DNA from: Varibaculum timonense_A
GTDB lineage: Bacteria; Actinomycetota; Actinomycetes; Actinomycetales; Actinomycetaceae
DNA: 64,000 nt
Direction: 5' to 3'
NCBI RefSeq assembly: GCF_027694345.1
Contig: NZ_JAQEVU010000006.1
Location: 1 to 64,000 of the forward strand
This document shows, one piece after another, positions 34,843 through 42,597 of the stretch. Every line of letters starts with the position of its first letter. Position 1 is the first letter of the stretch. The notes under the pieces are model-generated. The model saw nothing but the letters and a program-made list of their open reading frames with translations. It made no database searches and had not been told where the DNA came from. Made by a program: the position numbers and the translations under genes.

Positions 34843-37509
34843 ATGAGCGAAATAGACAATCAAGAAAACCAGCAAGCAGACTCCTCCGAAAAGGCGCAGC
34901 ACACCGGCGCAGCATTCGGGGCAGGAGATACCCCCGTGGCAGAAAACCACGAAAACAATGCCTCCGGTCTCTTCCAAGCCAAAGGTCACATCAACCAGGT
35001 TGATTTAGAGACCGAAATGCAACGCTCCTACCTCGACTATGCAATGAGCGTAATCGTAGGGCGCGCCCTTCCCGAGGTACGTGACGGTCTAAAACCGGTA
35101 CACCGGCGGATTCTCTACGCCATGTATGACGGTGGCTACCGTCCCAACTCTGGATTCTCTAAATGTATGCGCGTAGTCGGTGACGTGATGGGGCATTTCC
35201 ACCCCCACGGTGATGCCGCGGTTTATGATGCGCTAGCTCGCCTAGTACAACCCTGGGCTATGCGTTACCCGATGGTTTCTGGGCAAGGAAACTTTGGTTC
35301 CCCAGGAAATCTAGGACCGGCAGCTCCGCGCTATACGGAATGTAAAATGGCGCCCCTAGCGATGGAAATGGTGCGGGACATCGATGAAGACACCGTCGAT
35401 TTTACAGACAACTATGATGGGCGCACCCAAGAACCCACAGTTCTACCGGCACGCCTACCCTACCTGCTGTTAAACGGCTCCGAGGGTATTGCAGTGGGGA
35501 TGGCAACCCGGATTCCTCCCCACAATATGCGCGAAGTTGCCGACGGGGTACAGTGGGCACTTGACCATCCGGACGCTTCCCGCGAAGAACTGCTAGAAGC
35601 CCTGATAGAACGGATTAAAGGCCCTGATTTCCCCACCGGCGCCACTATTTTGGGGCGGAAAGGGATAGAACAGGCATACCGCACCGGTCGCGGCTCCATC
35701 GTGCAGCGGGCAATCGTAAACGTAGAAGAAATCAACTCCCGGGTTTGCCTGGTGGTTACCGAACTTCCCTACCAGGTAAATCCAGATAATCTGGCGGCAA
35801 AAATCGCCGGACTGGTGAAGGATGGGCAGATTGAGGGCATCGCGGATATTCGTGATGAATCCTCAGATCGCTCCGGGCAGCGCCTAGTGATTGTGCTCAA
35901 ACGGGACGCGGTACCCAAGGTAGTTTTGAACAATCTGTACAAGCGTACCCAGTTACAGGATTCCTTCCCCGCAAATATGTTGGCGCTGGTAGATGGGGTT
36001 CCGCGTACTCTATCTATTGATGGATTTATTTCCAATTGGGTTAAACACCAGTTAGAAGTAATCGTGCGGCGCACGAACTTCCGCCTGAAGAGGGCGCAGG
36101 AGCGGCTACATATTTTACAGGGCTACCTGATGGCTCTAGATGCTCTAGACGCGGTAATCGCTACTATCCGCCAATCACCAACAGTTGATGAGGCACGTAG
36201 CGCCCTGATGGAGCTGCTGGGGGTAGATGAAGTCCAAGCAGATGCAATCTTGGCTTTGCAACTGCGCCGCCTGGCCGCCCTAGAGCGGCAAAAAATCCTA
36301 GATGAACACACCGAACTAGAGGAGCGGGTCAAAGATTTAGAAGATATCTTGGCTCGCCCGGAGCGGCAACGGGGAATTATTTCCACCGAATTGGGCGAGA
36401 TTGTCGATAAATATGGCGACGAGCGGCGCACCAAGATTGTGCCGTTCGCTGGGGAAATGTCGATTGAGGATTTAATCGAAGAACAGGACGTGGTGGTCAC
36501 TATTACCCATTCCGGGTATGTGAAACGTACCCGCCTTGACCAGTATCGTAGCCAAAAACGTGGCGGTAAAGGGATTAAAGGGGCGCAGCTACGTGAAGAT
36601 GACGTGGTAGATCACTTCTTTACTACTACCACGCATCACTGGCTAGCATTCTTTACTAATAAGGGTCGGGTTTACCGGGCGAAAGCCTATGAACTACCCG
36701 AGGGGGGACGCGACTCTAAAGGCCAACACGTAGCTAACCTTTTAGCGTTCCAACCGGAAGAAAAAATCGCGCAGGTATTGGCCTTTAGCTCCTATGATGA
36801 GGCTGAGTATTTAGCGCTAGCTACCCGCTCGGGGCTAGTGAAAAAGACCCGGTTTACCGAGTACGATTCCAACCGTACCGGAGGTTTGATTGCGATTAAC
36901 CTGCGGGAAATGGAAGATGGTGCCCCTGACGAGGTAGTTTCTGCCGAACTGGTTAATGGTGACGATGAACTGCTGCTGGTTTCGCATAGGGGACAATCGC
37001 TGCGGTTCTTAGCTAGTGATGAGGCTTTGCGTCCTACTGGTCGCGCCACCTCCGGGGTGCGAGGTATGAAGTTCCGTGAGGGCGACCATCTGTTAGCAAT
37101 GACCGTTACTCGCCCCGACAGTGACCTTTTGGTGGTAACCGAGGGTGGATACGCGAAACGGACCTCGGTAGATGAGTACCGTGTCCAGGGTCGTGGCGGT
37201 TTGGGAATAAAAGTTGCGAACCTGGTGGCTGAGCGGGGTGACCTGGTGGGAGCCTTGATTGTTAATGACGATGATGAAGTCATGGTGATTATGCAGTCCG
37301 GCAAGGTTCAGCGTTCTCGGGTGGATGAGGTTCCGCGTACCGGTCGCAACACCCAGGGGGTAATTTTCACTCGTCCCGCGAAAGGGGATGCGGTCTTGGC
37401 TGTGGCGTTAAATAATGAGAAGACAGACGATAGTGAATCTGATGAGGCGCAGTCTGAGGAACTGAATCAGGCAGTGTCCGCACTGGAAACCGAAACCAGC
37501 GAGCTTTAG
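34843..37509 (+). CDS. gyrA: DNA gyrase subunit A
   Basis: DNA-cleaving subunit of gyrase and quinolone target. 888 residues. An extra N-terminal tail of about 45 residues, rich in Gln, Asn and Glu, precedes the family start (HINQVDLETEMQRSYLDYAMSVI). The catalytic Tyr is Tyr164 (AAPRYTE). In the quinolone region HPHGDAAVYD, the residue equal to E. coli Ser83 is Ala125 and the Asp87 equivalent is Asp129; the spacing to Tyr164 confirms the numbering. The C-terminal beta-pinwheel begins with the GyrA box (QKRGGKGIKG). An acidic tail ends the protein. Confidence 0.97.
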   Translation: MSEIDNQENQQADSSEKAQHTGAAFGAGDTPVAENHENNASGLFQAKGHINQVDLETEMQRSYLDYAMSVIVGRALPEVRDGLKPVHRRILYAMYDGGYRPNSGFSKCMRVVGDVMGHFHPHGDAAVYDALARLVQPWAMRYPMVSGQGNFGSPGNLGPAAPRYTECKMAPLAMEMVRDIDEDTVDFTDNYDGRTQEPTVLPARLPYLLLNGSEGIAVGMATRIPPHNMREVADGVQWALDHPDASREELLEALIERIKGPDFPTGATILGRKGIEQAYRTGRGSIVQRAIVNVEEINSRVCLVVTELPYQVNPDNLAAKIAGLVKDGQIEGIADIRDESSDRSGQRLVIVLKRDAVPKVVLNNLYKRTQLQDSFPANMLALVDGVPRTLSIDGFISNWVKHQLEVIVRRTNFRLKRAQERLHILQGYLMALDALDAVIATIRQSPTVDEARSALMELLGVDEVQADAILALQLRRLAALERQKILDEHTELEERVKDLEDILARPERQRGIISTELGEIVDKYGDERRTKIVPFAGEMSIEDLIEEQDVVVTITHSGYVKRTRLDQYRSQKRGGKGIKGAQLREDDVVDHFFTTTTHHWLAFFTNKGRVYRAKAYELPEGGRDSKGQHVANLLAFQPEEKIAQVLAFSSYDEAEYLALATRSGLVKKTRFTEYDSNRTGGLIAINLREMEDGAPDEVVSAELVNGDDELLLVSHRGQSLRFLASDEALRPTGRATSGVRGMKFREGDHLLAMTVTRPDSDLLVVTEGGYAKRTSVDEYRVQGRGGLGIKVANLVAERGDLVGALIVNDDDEVMVIMQSGKVQRSRVDEVPRTGRNTQGVIFTRPAKGDAVLAVALNNEKTDDSESDEAQSEELNQAVSALETETSEL

Positions 37510-37523
37510 CGAGAGGCTAATCA

Positions 37524-38285
37524 ATGACAACAGATAATAAAGATCAAGATAAGACTCGCCTAGAGCAGAGCGAGGGAAATCTCTACCCGGACGTGGAATC
37601 ATCGCAGGTTGATTCGGATTCTACTGATGGGAAAACCGATGATAGCAAACCCCTAACCGACCAGGCGGAGTTAGCTGAGCTAGATAATGGTGAGGGCGAA
37701 CGCTCCGAAATAGGTGCGACTATCGGGGAATCTTCGGAGCTAGAGGAAGAAGAATCCTTGAAACCGGCGGTTAAGAAACCCAATAAACCTGGAAAAGATA
37801 CAGGGGTACGGTCCTCGATTCCGCAGGCTAATAAGGGCGTGTCGAGTGCTGATACTGCCACCACTGTCCAGGGGGGAGAGCCGATCCAGGATGAGGCGTC
37901 CTCGTCTAAAGTTGGAGAATATCAACCACGTCAAATCTCACTGGTAGTTTCCCGCATTGACCCGTGGACGGTGATGAAAGTTTCGTTTTTGCTGTCAGTA
38001 GCTTTGGGGATTGCCATGGTGTTGGCGGGTCTGCTGGTGTGGCTGCTGCTGAATTCGATGAATGTGTTTAGCTCGGTGGAGAACTTTATTAACGATATTG
38101 ATCCCACCGGTTCGATTGCCTCCATGATTGATTATCTGCGTCTGCCGCGGGTTATGGCAATGAGCACCATTATCGCAGTGTCCAACGTAATTTTGGTTAC
38201 CGCGTTCTGTACCGTGGGGGCTTTGATTTATAACTTGGCGACTTCGCTGGTTGGCGGAGTTAAATTGTCGCTGACGGACGAGTAG
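37524..38285 (+). CDS. DUF3566 membrane protein
   Basis: Conserved actinobacterial membrane protein usually found directly after gyrA. 253 residues: a long acidic, probably disordered N-terminal half (1-130), then the DUF3566 core (ISLVVSRIDPWTVMKVSFLLS, about 139-160) with a first membrane helix (about 152-175), an external segment, and a second helix near 212-236. Function is not established. It starts 14 bases after gyrA and is probably co-transcribed with it. Confidence 0.88.
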   Translation: MTTDNKDQDKTRLEQSEGNLYPDVESSQVDSDSTDGKTDDSKPLTDQAELAELDNGEGERSEIGATIGESSELEEEESLKPAVKKPNKPGKDTGVRSSIPQANKGVSSADTATTVQGGEPIQDEASSSKVGEYQPRQISLVVSRIDPWTVMKVSFLLSVALGIAMVLAGLLVWLLLNSMNVFSSVENFINDIDPTGSIASMIDYLRLPRVMAMSTIIAVSNVILVTAFCTVGALIYNLATSLVGGVKLSLTDE

Positions 38286-38363
38286 TTTTACTGGCATTCC
38301 TAACGTTTTTCGGGGTGGATGAGGGTCTAGGAAAGGGCGTGACAAAACGCACCTATGCCGGGT

Positions 38364-38391
38364 TTGAAAGCCGGGTTAGGAATGTTGTAAT
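38364..38391 (+). promoter_or_regulatory. Promoter of the tRNA-Ile gene
   Basis: TTGAAA (38364-38369, 5/6 match) and TGTAAT (38386-38391, 5/6 match) are separated by 16 bases, placing transcription start about 22 bases before the tRNA. Confidence 0.55.
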
Positions 38392-38420
38392 CTGCAATGG
38401 TGTTCACGGATGGACATCAT

Positions 38421-38494
38421 GGGCCTATAGCTCAGTTGGTTAGAGCGCAGTCCTGATAAGACTGAGGTCGCTGGTTCGAGCCCAGCTAGGCCCA
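38421..38494 (+). tRNA. tRNA-Ile (GAT anticodon)
   Basis: 74 bases fold as a cloverleaf: acceptor GGGCCTA with TAGGCCC, D-arm with GCTCAGTTGGTTAGAGC, anticodon GAT at 38455-38457, T-arm CTGGTTCGAGCCCAG, discriminator A. CCA is not encoded. It sits after gyrA-DUF3566, as in many actinobacteria. Confidence 0.97.
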
Positions 38495-38538
38495 CTGCGA
38501 AAGGTATTTGTTTCGGCAATCAACCAGGTAGGTAGATT

Positions 38539-38643
38539 TTGAAAAGAATCGTGAAACTGCTGTTAATAGTGGTGGTTTTAGCCTGGGGGATTAATGCGGC
38601 AAATGACTTACGCACCGATGCTGGAGTTTGGAAATACCTGTAA
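38539..38643 (+). CDS. 34-residue membrane miniprotein, DLW-39-like
   Basis: A 34-codon frame between the two tRNA genes, starting at TTG 38539 with an AGGTAGGTAG purine stretch upstream. The product has a basic start (MKRIVK), one hydrophobic helix (LLLIVVVLAWGI) and a polar tail (NAANDLRTDAGVWKYL). Actinobacteria often carry a tiny one-helix protein of the DLW-39 family near these tRNA genes; the tail DLRTDA resembles the DLW-x-EA motif with Arg in place of Trp. Call based on position, size and layout; function unknown. Confidence 0.55.
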   Translation: MKRIVKLLLIVVVLAWGINAANDLRTDAGVWKYL

Positions 38644-38665
38644 GCGGGATTTCTGGCTTCCCTAA

Positions 38666-38738
38666 GGGGCTATGGCGCAGCTGGTAGCGCATCTGCTTTG
38701 CAAGCAGAGGGTCGCGGGTTCGAGCCCCGCTAGCTCCA
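38666..38738 (+). tRNA. tRNA-Ala (TGC anticodon)
   Basis: 73-base cloverleaf: acceptor GGGGCTA with TAGCTCC (one G-T pair), D-arm GCGCAGCTGGTAGCGC, anticodon stem TCTGC/GCAGA with TGC at 38699-38701, T-arm GCGGGTTCGAGCCCCGC, discriminator A. No encoded CCA end. Confidence 0.97.
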
Positions 38739-38749
38739 CGATGAGGAGT

Positions 38750-38780
38750 CCGAACGGTGAAAAGCCGTTTGGGCTTTTTT
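38750..38780 (+). terminator. Intrinsic terminator after tRNA-Ala
   Basis: CCGAACGG (38750-38757) pairs with CCGTTTGG (38765-38772, one G-T pair), followed by GC and six Ts (38775-38780). It ends the tRNA transcript. Confidence 0.85.
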
Positions 38781-38858
38781 ATTAGTGAGGACGACGAAAT
38801 CGGGGTTAATACCTAAAAGGGGTTGCGGACGGAATGCTGGAAAGCGTTTTATGAAAGC

Positions 38859-38898
38859 TTTTGTGGGGGTTGGGAAATACTTCCCAACCCCCACAAAG
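38859..38898 (-). terminator. Hairpin terminator after putA
   Basis: A perfect 18-bp inverted repeat (38859-38876 with 38881-38898) with a 4-base loop, 31 bases past the putA stop on the minus strand. It also faces the tRNA operon, so it may act in both directions. Confidence 0.8.
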
Positions 38899-38928
38899 TA
38901 TTTATTTAGTTATAGACCTAGCGAGCCG

Positions 38929-41900
38929 CTAGATTTTCACCTGCTCTGACAGGGGAGTATGGTTACCGAAACGGTGGTTAGTGAAGGCTACTGCCTGTTC
39001 ACGTACAAATGGAATCATTTCTACGCGTCCGCAAGCAGTAACCGGGTGCGACCAGACCGCCACATTCACATTGCCACTAACCGCCTCATTTACGGCTTTA
39101 ACATCTCCACCAATCAGGCGAATCCGTGCGTCCAGACCGGCACCGGCAGCCCAAGCGGGTAAACGGTCACGGAAAGACTGGTCAGACTCGACCTCGTAAT
39201 CAATATGCTGTACTCGCAGGTACTGGAGCAGCGCTGAATCTGGTTCCTGCGGCATTGATACCGCCACTTGAGAACCAACGGCGCGACCCGCAGCCGCCAG
39301 CATTAACACTTGAGAAGCGTCCTCGCCCTCGGATAGACGAATCAAGACCGGCAGCGCACAGTAACGCAGCACGTTACGCTCTACCCGCAAATCTGAAGGG
39401 TCATGTCCGATAGCGAACTCGCTGTCTAGAGCCTGTTGTGAAGAGCGCAGCGAAGCCATCACAAACTCTTTATTAGAGTCGAGGGAGCGCGCCACTTTCG
39501 CGCCCTCAACCAGGGCGCGGTTACGTAGCTCCACGCCCTCGTTTTCCGGGATACCGTCGGCTTCCCACTCGCCCAAACCATACAGATAGGACGGACCGCC
39601 AGCTTTCGTACCTGCCCCAATCGCGGAGTTCTTCCACCCTCCGAAAGGCTGACGGCGCACGATAGCACCGGTAATACCGCGATTGACATAGACGTTACCG
39701 GCCTGTACGCGATCTAGCCACAGGTTGATTTCGTCGGCATCTAAAGAATGTAACCCGGCGGTCAAACCGTAATCGGTGGCGTTTTGAATCTCGATAGCTT
39801 CTTCCAGGGTGTCGCAGCGGATAATCCCCAGAATCGGGCCGAAATACTCGGTGAGGTGGTATTCGCTGCCCGGCTGTACCCCTGCGCGAATTCCCGGAGT
39901 CCACAGTTTCCCGGAATCATCTAGCTGCTTGGGTTTTAACGCCCAATGCTCGCCCGGTCCCAAAGTGGTTAGACCGCGCAGCAGCTTTCCGGTTGCCGGG
40001 GTGCATAGGGAGCCGGTCTGGCTGGCAGGATTGGTGGGATAGTCCACCACCAGCGAGCGTACGCCGTCAAGTAGCTGGCGATGTACCCGCTCGGAATAAC
40101 CTACTGAACCGACCAAAATAGCCAGCGAAGAAGCCGAGCATTTTTGCCCACAGTGGCTAAACGCTGAGTTAATAATATCTTTGACCGCCAAATCCAAATC
40201 CGCTGAGGGAGTAACAATAATTGCGTTCTTGCCGGAGGTTTCCGCCAGCAGACCCATATTGTTATCCCAGGAACGGAACATCTTGGCAGTGTCAATAGAA
40301 CCAGTCAAAATAACTCGATCTACCCGTTTATCAGCCATTAGATTCTTGCCGAGGTCACGGTTACCTAGTTGGACAAAGTGCAGAACCTCTCGCGGAACCC
40401 CAGCTTCCCACATTATCTTGGCAAGCAGCGCGCCGGTACGAGCAGCTTCTTTAGCCGGTTTGAAGATTACCGATGAACCTGCTGCCAACGCCGAAACAGT
40501 GGAACCAGTCGGAATAGCAATCGGGAAGTTCCAGGGCGGGGTAGAAACCGTTACCCGTGCCGGCTGGAACTTGGCTCCTGCTTGCTGTTCTAGCTCTAGG
40601 CACTGCTGAGCGTAGTAATGGCAGAAGTCCACGGCCTCCGATACCTCGATATCGCCGCCATCTAGGGCTTTACCACATTCAGCGGCCGCGATTTCCATCA
40701 GCTGGGCACGATTTTCGCTGAGCCCTATGCCCACGCGGTGAATAATCTCGGACCTTTCCTTGGCGGGACGCGCCGCCCAGACTTTCGCGGCTGCCTCTGC
40801 CCCAGCCAGCATTTGATCGAGCACCTTAGCGTCGGAAACGGTGGCTTCCTCGACCTCTTTAATCCCAATCTGACAATCGGGGATAGCTTTAATAATTTGG
40901 CGTGCCCACTCGATATTTGCAGGTAGCGAAGGGTCAGAATCCGGGGTGTTTTCAAAAGTCCACTCCCCGTCCTTTTGTACGAAAGATTTAATATCTTCGG
41001 TACTCTCGCTGCACCTGTCTTGGTGGCGAACTGGACCGACTTCCACTTCGTGCACCCTATCTAGGGCGCGGCGGAAACGCTGTTCTTCCTTGTGTAAAAC
41101 GTCAGCATCGTCCAAATCGAAAATATCGGACATGAAGTTTTGTTCCAAGGAGTTTTCTTCTAGCCGCCGCACCAGGTAGGCGATTGCCACATCGTATTCT
41201 TCCGGATTAACTACCGGCACATAGAACAGGAGGTGACCGGTATCTTCGGCAACTGCCTTGGATTGGGGGGAAGCCATTCCGGAAAGCATTTCGAACTCTA
41301 CCCCGCCAGAGTCCAATACCCCGCGTTCTTTAGCCAGTTCATAGGCAAAACCCACGGTGAACAGGTTCATTCCTGCTACCCCGATTTTGATGTTGCGGGT
41401 GTGTTCTTTAGTTAGTGCATAGTCGAGCACTTTCATGTAGTTAGAGTCGGTATCTTGCTTGCTCTTTTGGGTGGTGAGTTTCCAGCCACGTTCACGTGAC
41501 TCTACCGTCTCCATCGACAGGTTTGCGCCCTTTACAACGCGAACCTTAATCCGCCCGCCCCCGCTAGCTACGCGCCGAGCTGCCCACTTTTGTAGGTGTT
41601 TCATAGCGGGCAGAGCGTCAGGCAAATATGCCTGCAAGACGATGCCAGCCTCTAGCTTTTCAAGCCCGGGGGTTTCCAGAATCTTCTTGAATACATCAAT
41701 GGTCATATGGAGGTCTTTGTATTCCTCCATGTCCAGGTTGATGAATTTCTTCTGGTCATAGGAGTTAGCGCGCCGATATAGCGGCAAGAGGGCGTTTACC
41801 GCTCTGTCTACCACATGGTCGTAAGCCCAGGGGTTGTGCGGACCGGTAACTGCCGATACTTTTAGGGATACGTAATCTACATCTGGGCGCTCTAACAGCG

Positions 41901-42423
41901 CCATAGTGTCAGTTAGCCGTTTTTCAGCTTCTTCATCACCGAGAATCGCCTCTCCTAGCAGGTTCATATTCAGCCTGGCGCCACCGTGTTTTAGCCGTTC
42001 GATTGCCGGACCAAGTTTGGCATCGGAAACGTCGAGCACCAAATCCCCGACCAGTTTCGCGAACACGCTGCGAGTAATGGGGATAACCAGATTGGGTAGC
42101 AGCGGTGCCATTGCCCCACCTATCTTGAAGGGTAGGCGCAGATACCAGGGTAAGAACCCTATGGAAGAGGACGCGAGGCGGTTAAGCTCCTCGGCGGCAA
42201 CCTTAATATCTTCAGGGCGAATTACCCCATCTACAAAGGCAACTGTAAAGTCCAAACCAGTCTGGTCTTCAAGTACCTGGGAGAGGAGTTTTGCTGCCCG
42301 ATCTTCTGGGTATTTCTCGGATTCCCGCACCCATTTTTGGGCGCGAGCAACCGCCAGATCTGCAAGGTGACGGCAGTCGCCGGTTTCCCCGCCAGCTTTG
42401 GGGGGAGCCACGCTTTCTGACAT
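38929..42423 (-). CDS. putA: Bifunctional proline dehydrogenase / glutamate-semialdehyde dehydrogenase PutA
   Basis: Oxidises proline to glutamate in two steps within one protein. 1164 residues. The FAD-dependent proline dehydrogenase barrel covers about 100-450 (LKVSAVTGPHNPW, RIKVRVVKGANL, and the substrate-binding YLVRRLEENS). The NAD-dependent aldehyde dehydrogenase covers about 550-1000 with VILTGSIDTA, AETSGKNAI and catalytic Cys762 in GQKCSAS. A further C-terminal domain (about 1010-1164) of unclear role follows. No ribbon-helix-helix DNA-binding domain precedes it, so it should not act as its own repressor as E. coli PutA does. AAAGGA precedes the ATG. The proline transporter gene is directly upstream. 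Confidence 0.93.
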   Translation of the reverse strand: MSESVAPPKAGGETGDCRHLADLAVARAQKWVRESEKYPEDRAAKLLSQVLEDQTGLDFTVAFVDGVIRPEDIKVAAEELNRLASSSIGFLPWYLRLPFKIGGAMAPLLPNLVIPITRSVFAKLVGDLVLDVSDAKLGPAIERLKHGGARLNMNLLGEAILGDEEAEKRLTDTMALLERPDVDYVSLKVSAVTGPHNPWAYDHVVDRAVNALLPLYRRANSYDQKKFINLDMEEYKDLHMTIDVFKKILETPGLEKLEAGIVLQAYLPDALPAMKHLQKWAARRVASGGGRIKVRVVKGANLSMETVESRERGWKLTTQKSKQDTDSNYMKVLDYALTKEHTRNIKIGVAGMNLFTVGFAYELAKERGVLDSGGVEFEMLSGMASPQSKAVAEDTGHLLFYVPVVNPEEYDVAIAYLVRRLEENSLEQNFMSDIFDLDDADVLHKEEQRFRRALDRVHEVEVGPVRHQDRCSESTEDIKSFVQKDGEWTFENTPDSDPSLPANIEWARQIIKAIPDCQIGIKEVEEATVSDAKVLDQMLAGAEAAAKVWAARPAKERSEIIHRVGIGLSENRAQLMEIAAAECGKALDGGDIEVSEAVDFCHYYAQQCLELEQQAGAKFQPARVTVSTPPWNFPIAIPTGSTVSALAAGSSVIFKPAKEAARTGALLAKIMWEAGVPREVLHFVQLGNRDLGKNLMADKRVDRVILTGSIDTAKMFRSWDNNMGLLAETSGKNAIIVTPSADLDLAVKDIINSAFSHCGQKCSASSLAILVGSVGYSERVHRQLLDGVRSLVVDYPTNPASQTGSLCTPATGKLLRGLTTLGPGEHWALKPKQLDDSGKLWTPGIRAGVQPGSEYHLTEYFGPILGIIRCDTLEEAIEIQNATDYGLTAGLHSLDADEINLWLDRVQAGNVYVNRGITGAIVRRQPFGGWKNSAIGAGTKAGGPSYLYGLGEWEADGIPENEGVELRNRALVEGAKVARSLDSNKEFVMASLRSSQQALDSEFAIGHDPSDLRVERNVLRYCALPVLIRLSEGEDASQVLMLAAAGRAVGSQVAVSMPQEPDSALLQYLRVQHIDYEVESDQSFRDRLPAWAAGAGLDARIRLIGGDVKAVNEAVSGNVNVAVWSHPVTACGRVEMIPFVREQAVAFTNHRFGNHTPLSEQVKI

Positions 42424-42478
42424 TTGTTTTAGTCCTTTCTTAGGAAAGAGTTTTTACTAGGTATCAATCGCACCTAAG

Positions 42479-42519
42479 GCGTAGCGGCTCGAGCTTGCTG
42501 GTTGCTCGACCCGCTACGC
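42479..42519. promoter_or_regulatory. Hairpin between putP and putA
   Basis: GCGTAGCGG (42479-42487) pairs with CCGCTACGC (42511-42519), and inner TCGAGC pairs with GCTCGA, giving a long nearly continuous stem. On the minus strand it lies after the putP stop and 56 bases before putA. It may terminate putP transcription or be a leader element of putA; no U-run is obvious. Confidence 0.5.
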
Positions 42520-42597
42520 ACTTATATGTTCAAGGTAACACTAGATGCGAGGAAGTGTACCCCGATTTTAGGGACTTCTTTCCTATGTCCCTATTTT

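Noticed and set aside
36123..37304. Long antisense frames of 125 and 170 codons inside gyrA
   Set aside because: Ser/Arg/Thr-rich translations typical of antisense shadows; gyrA is unmistakable in the sense frame.
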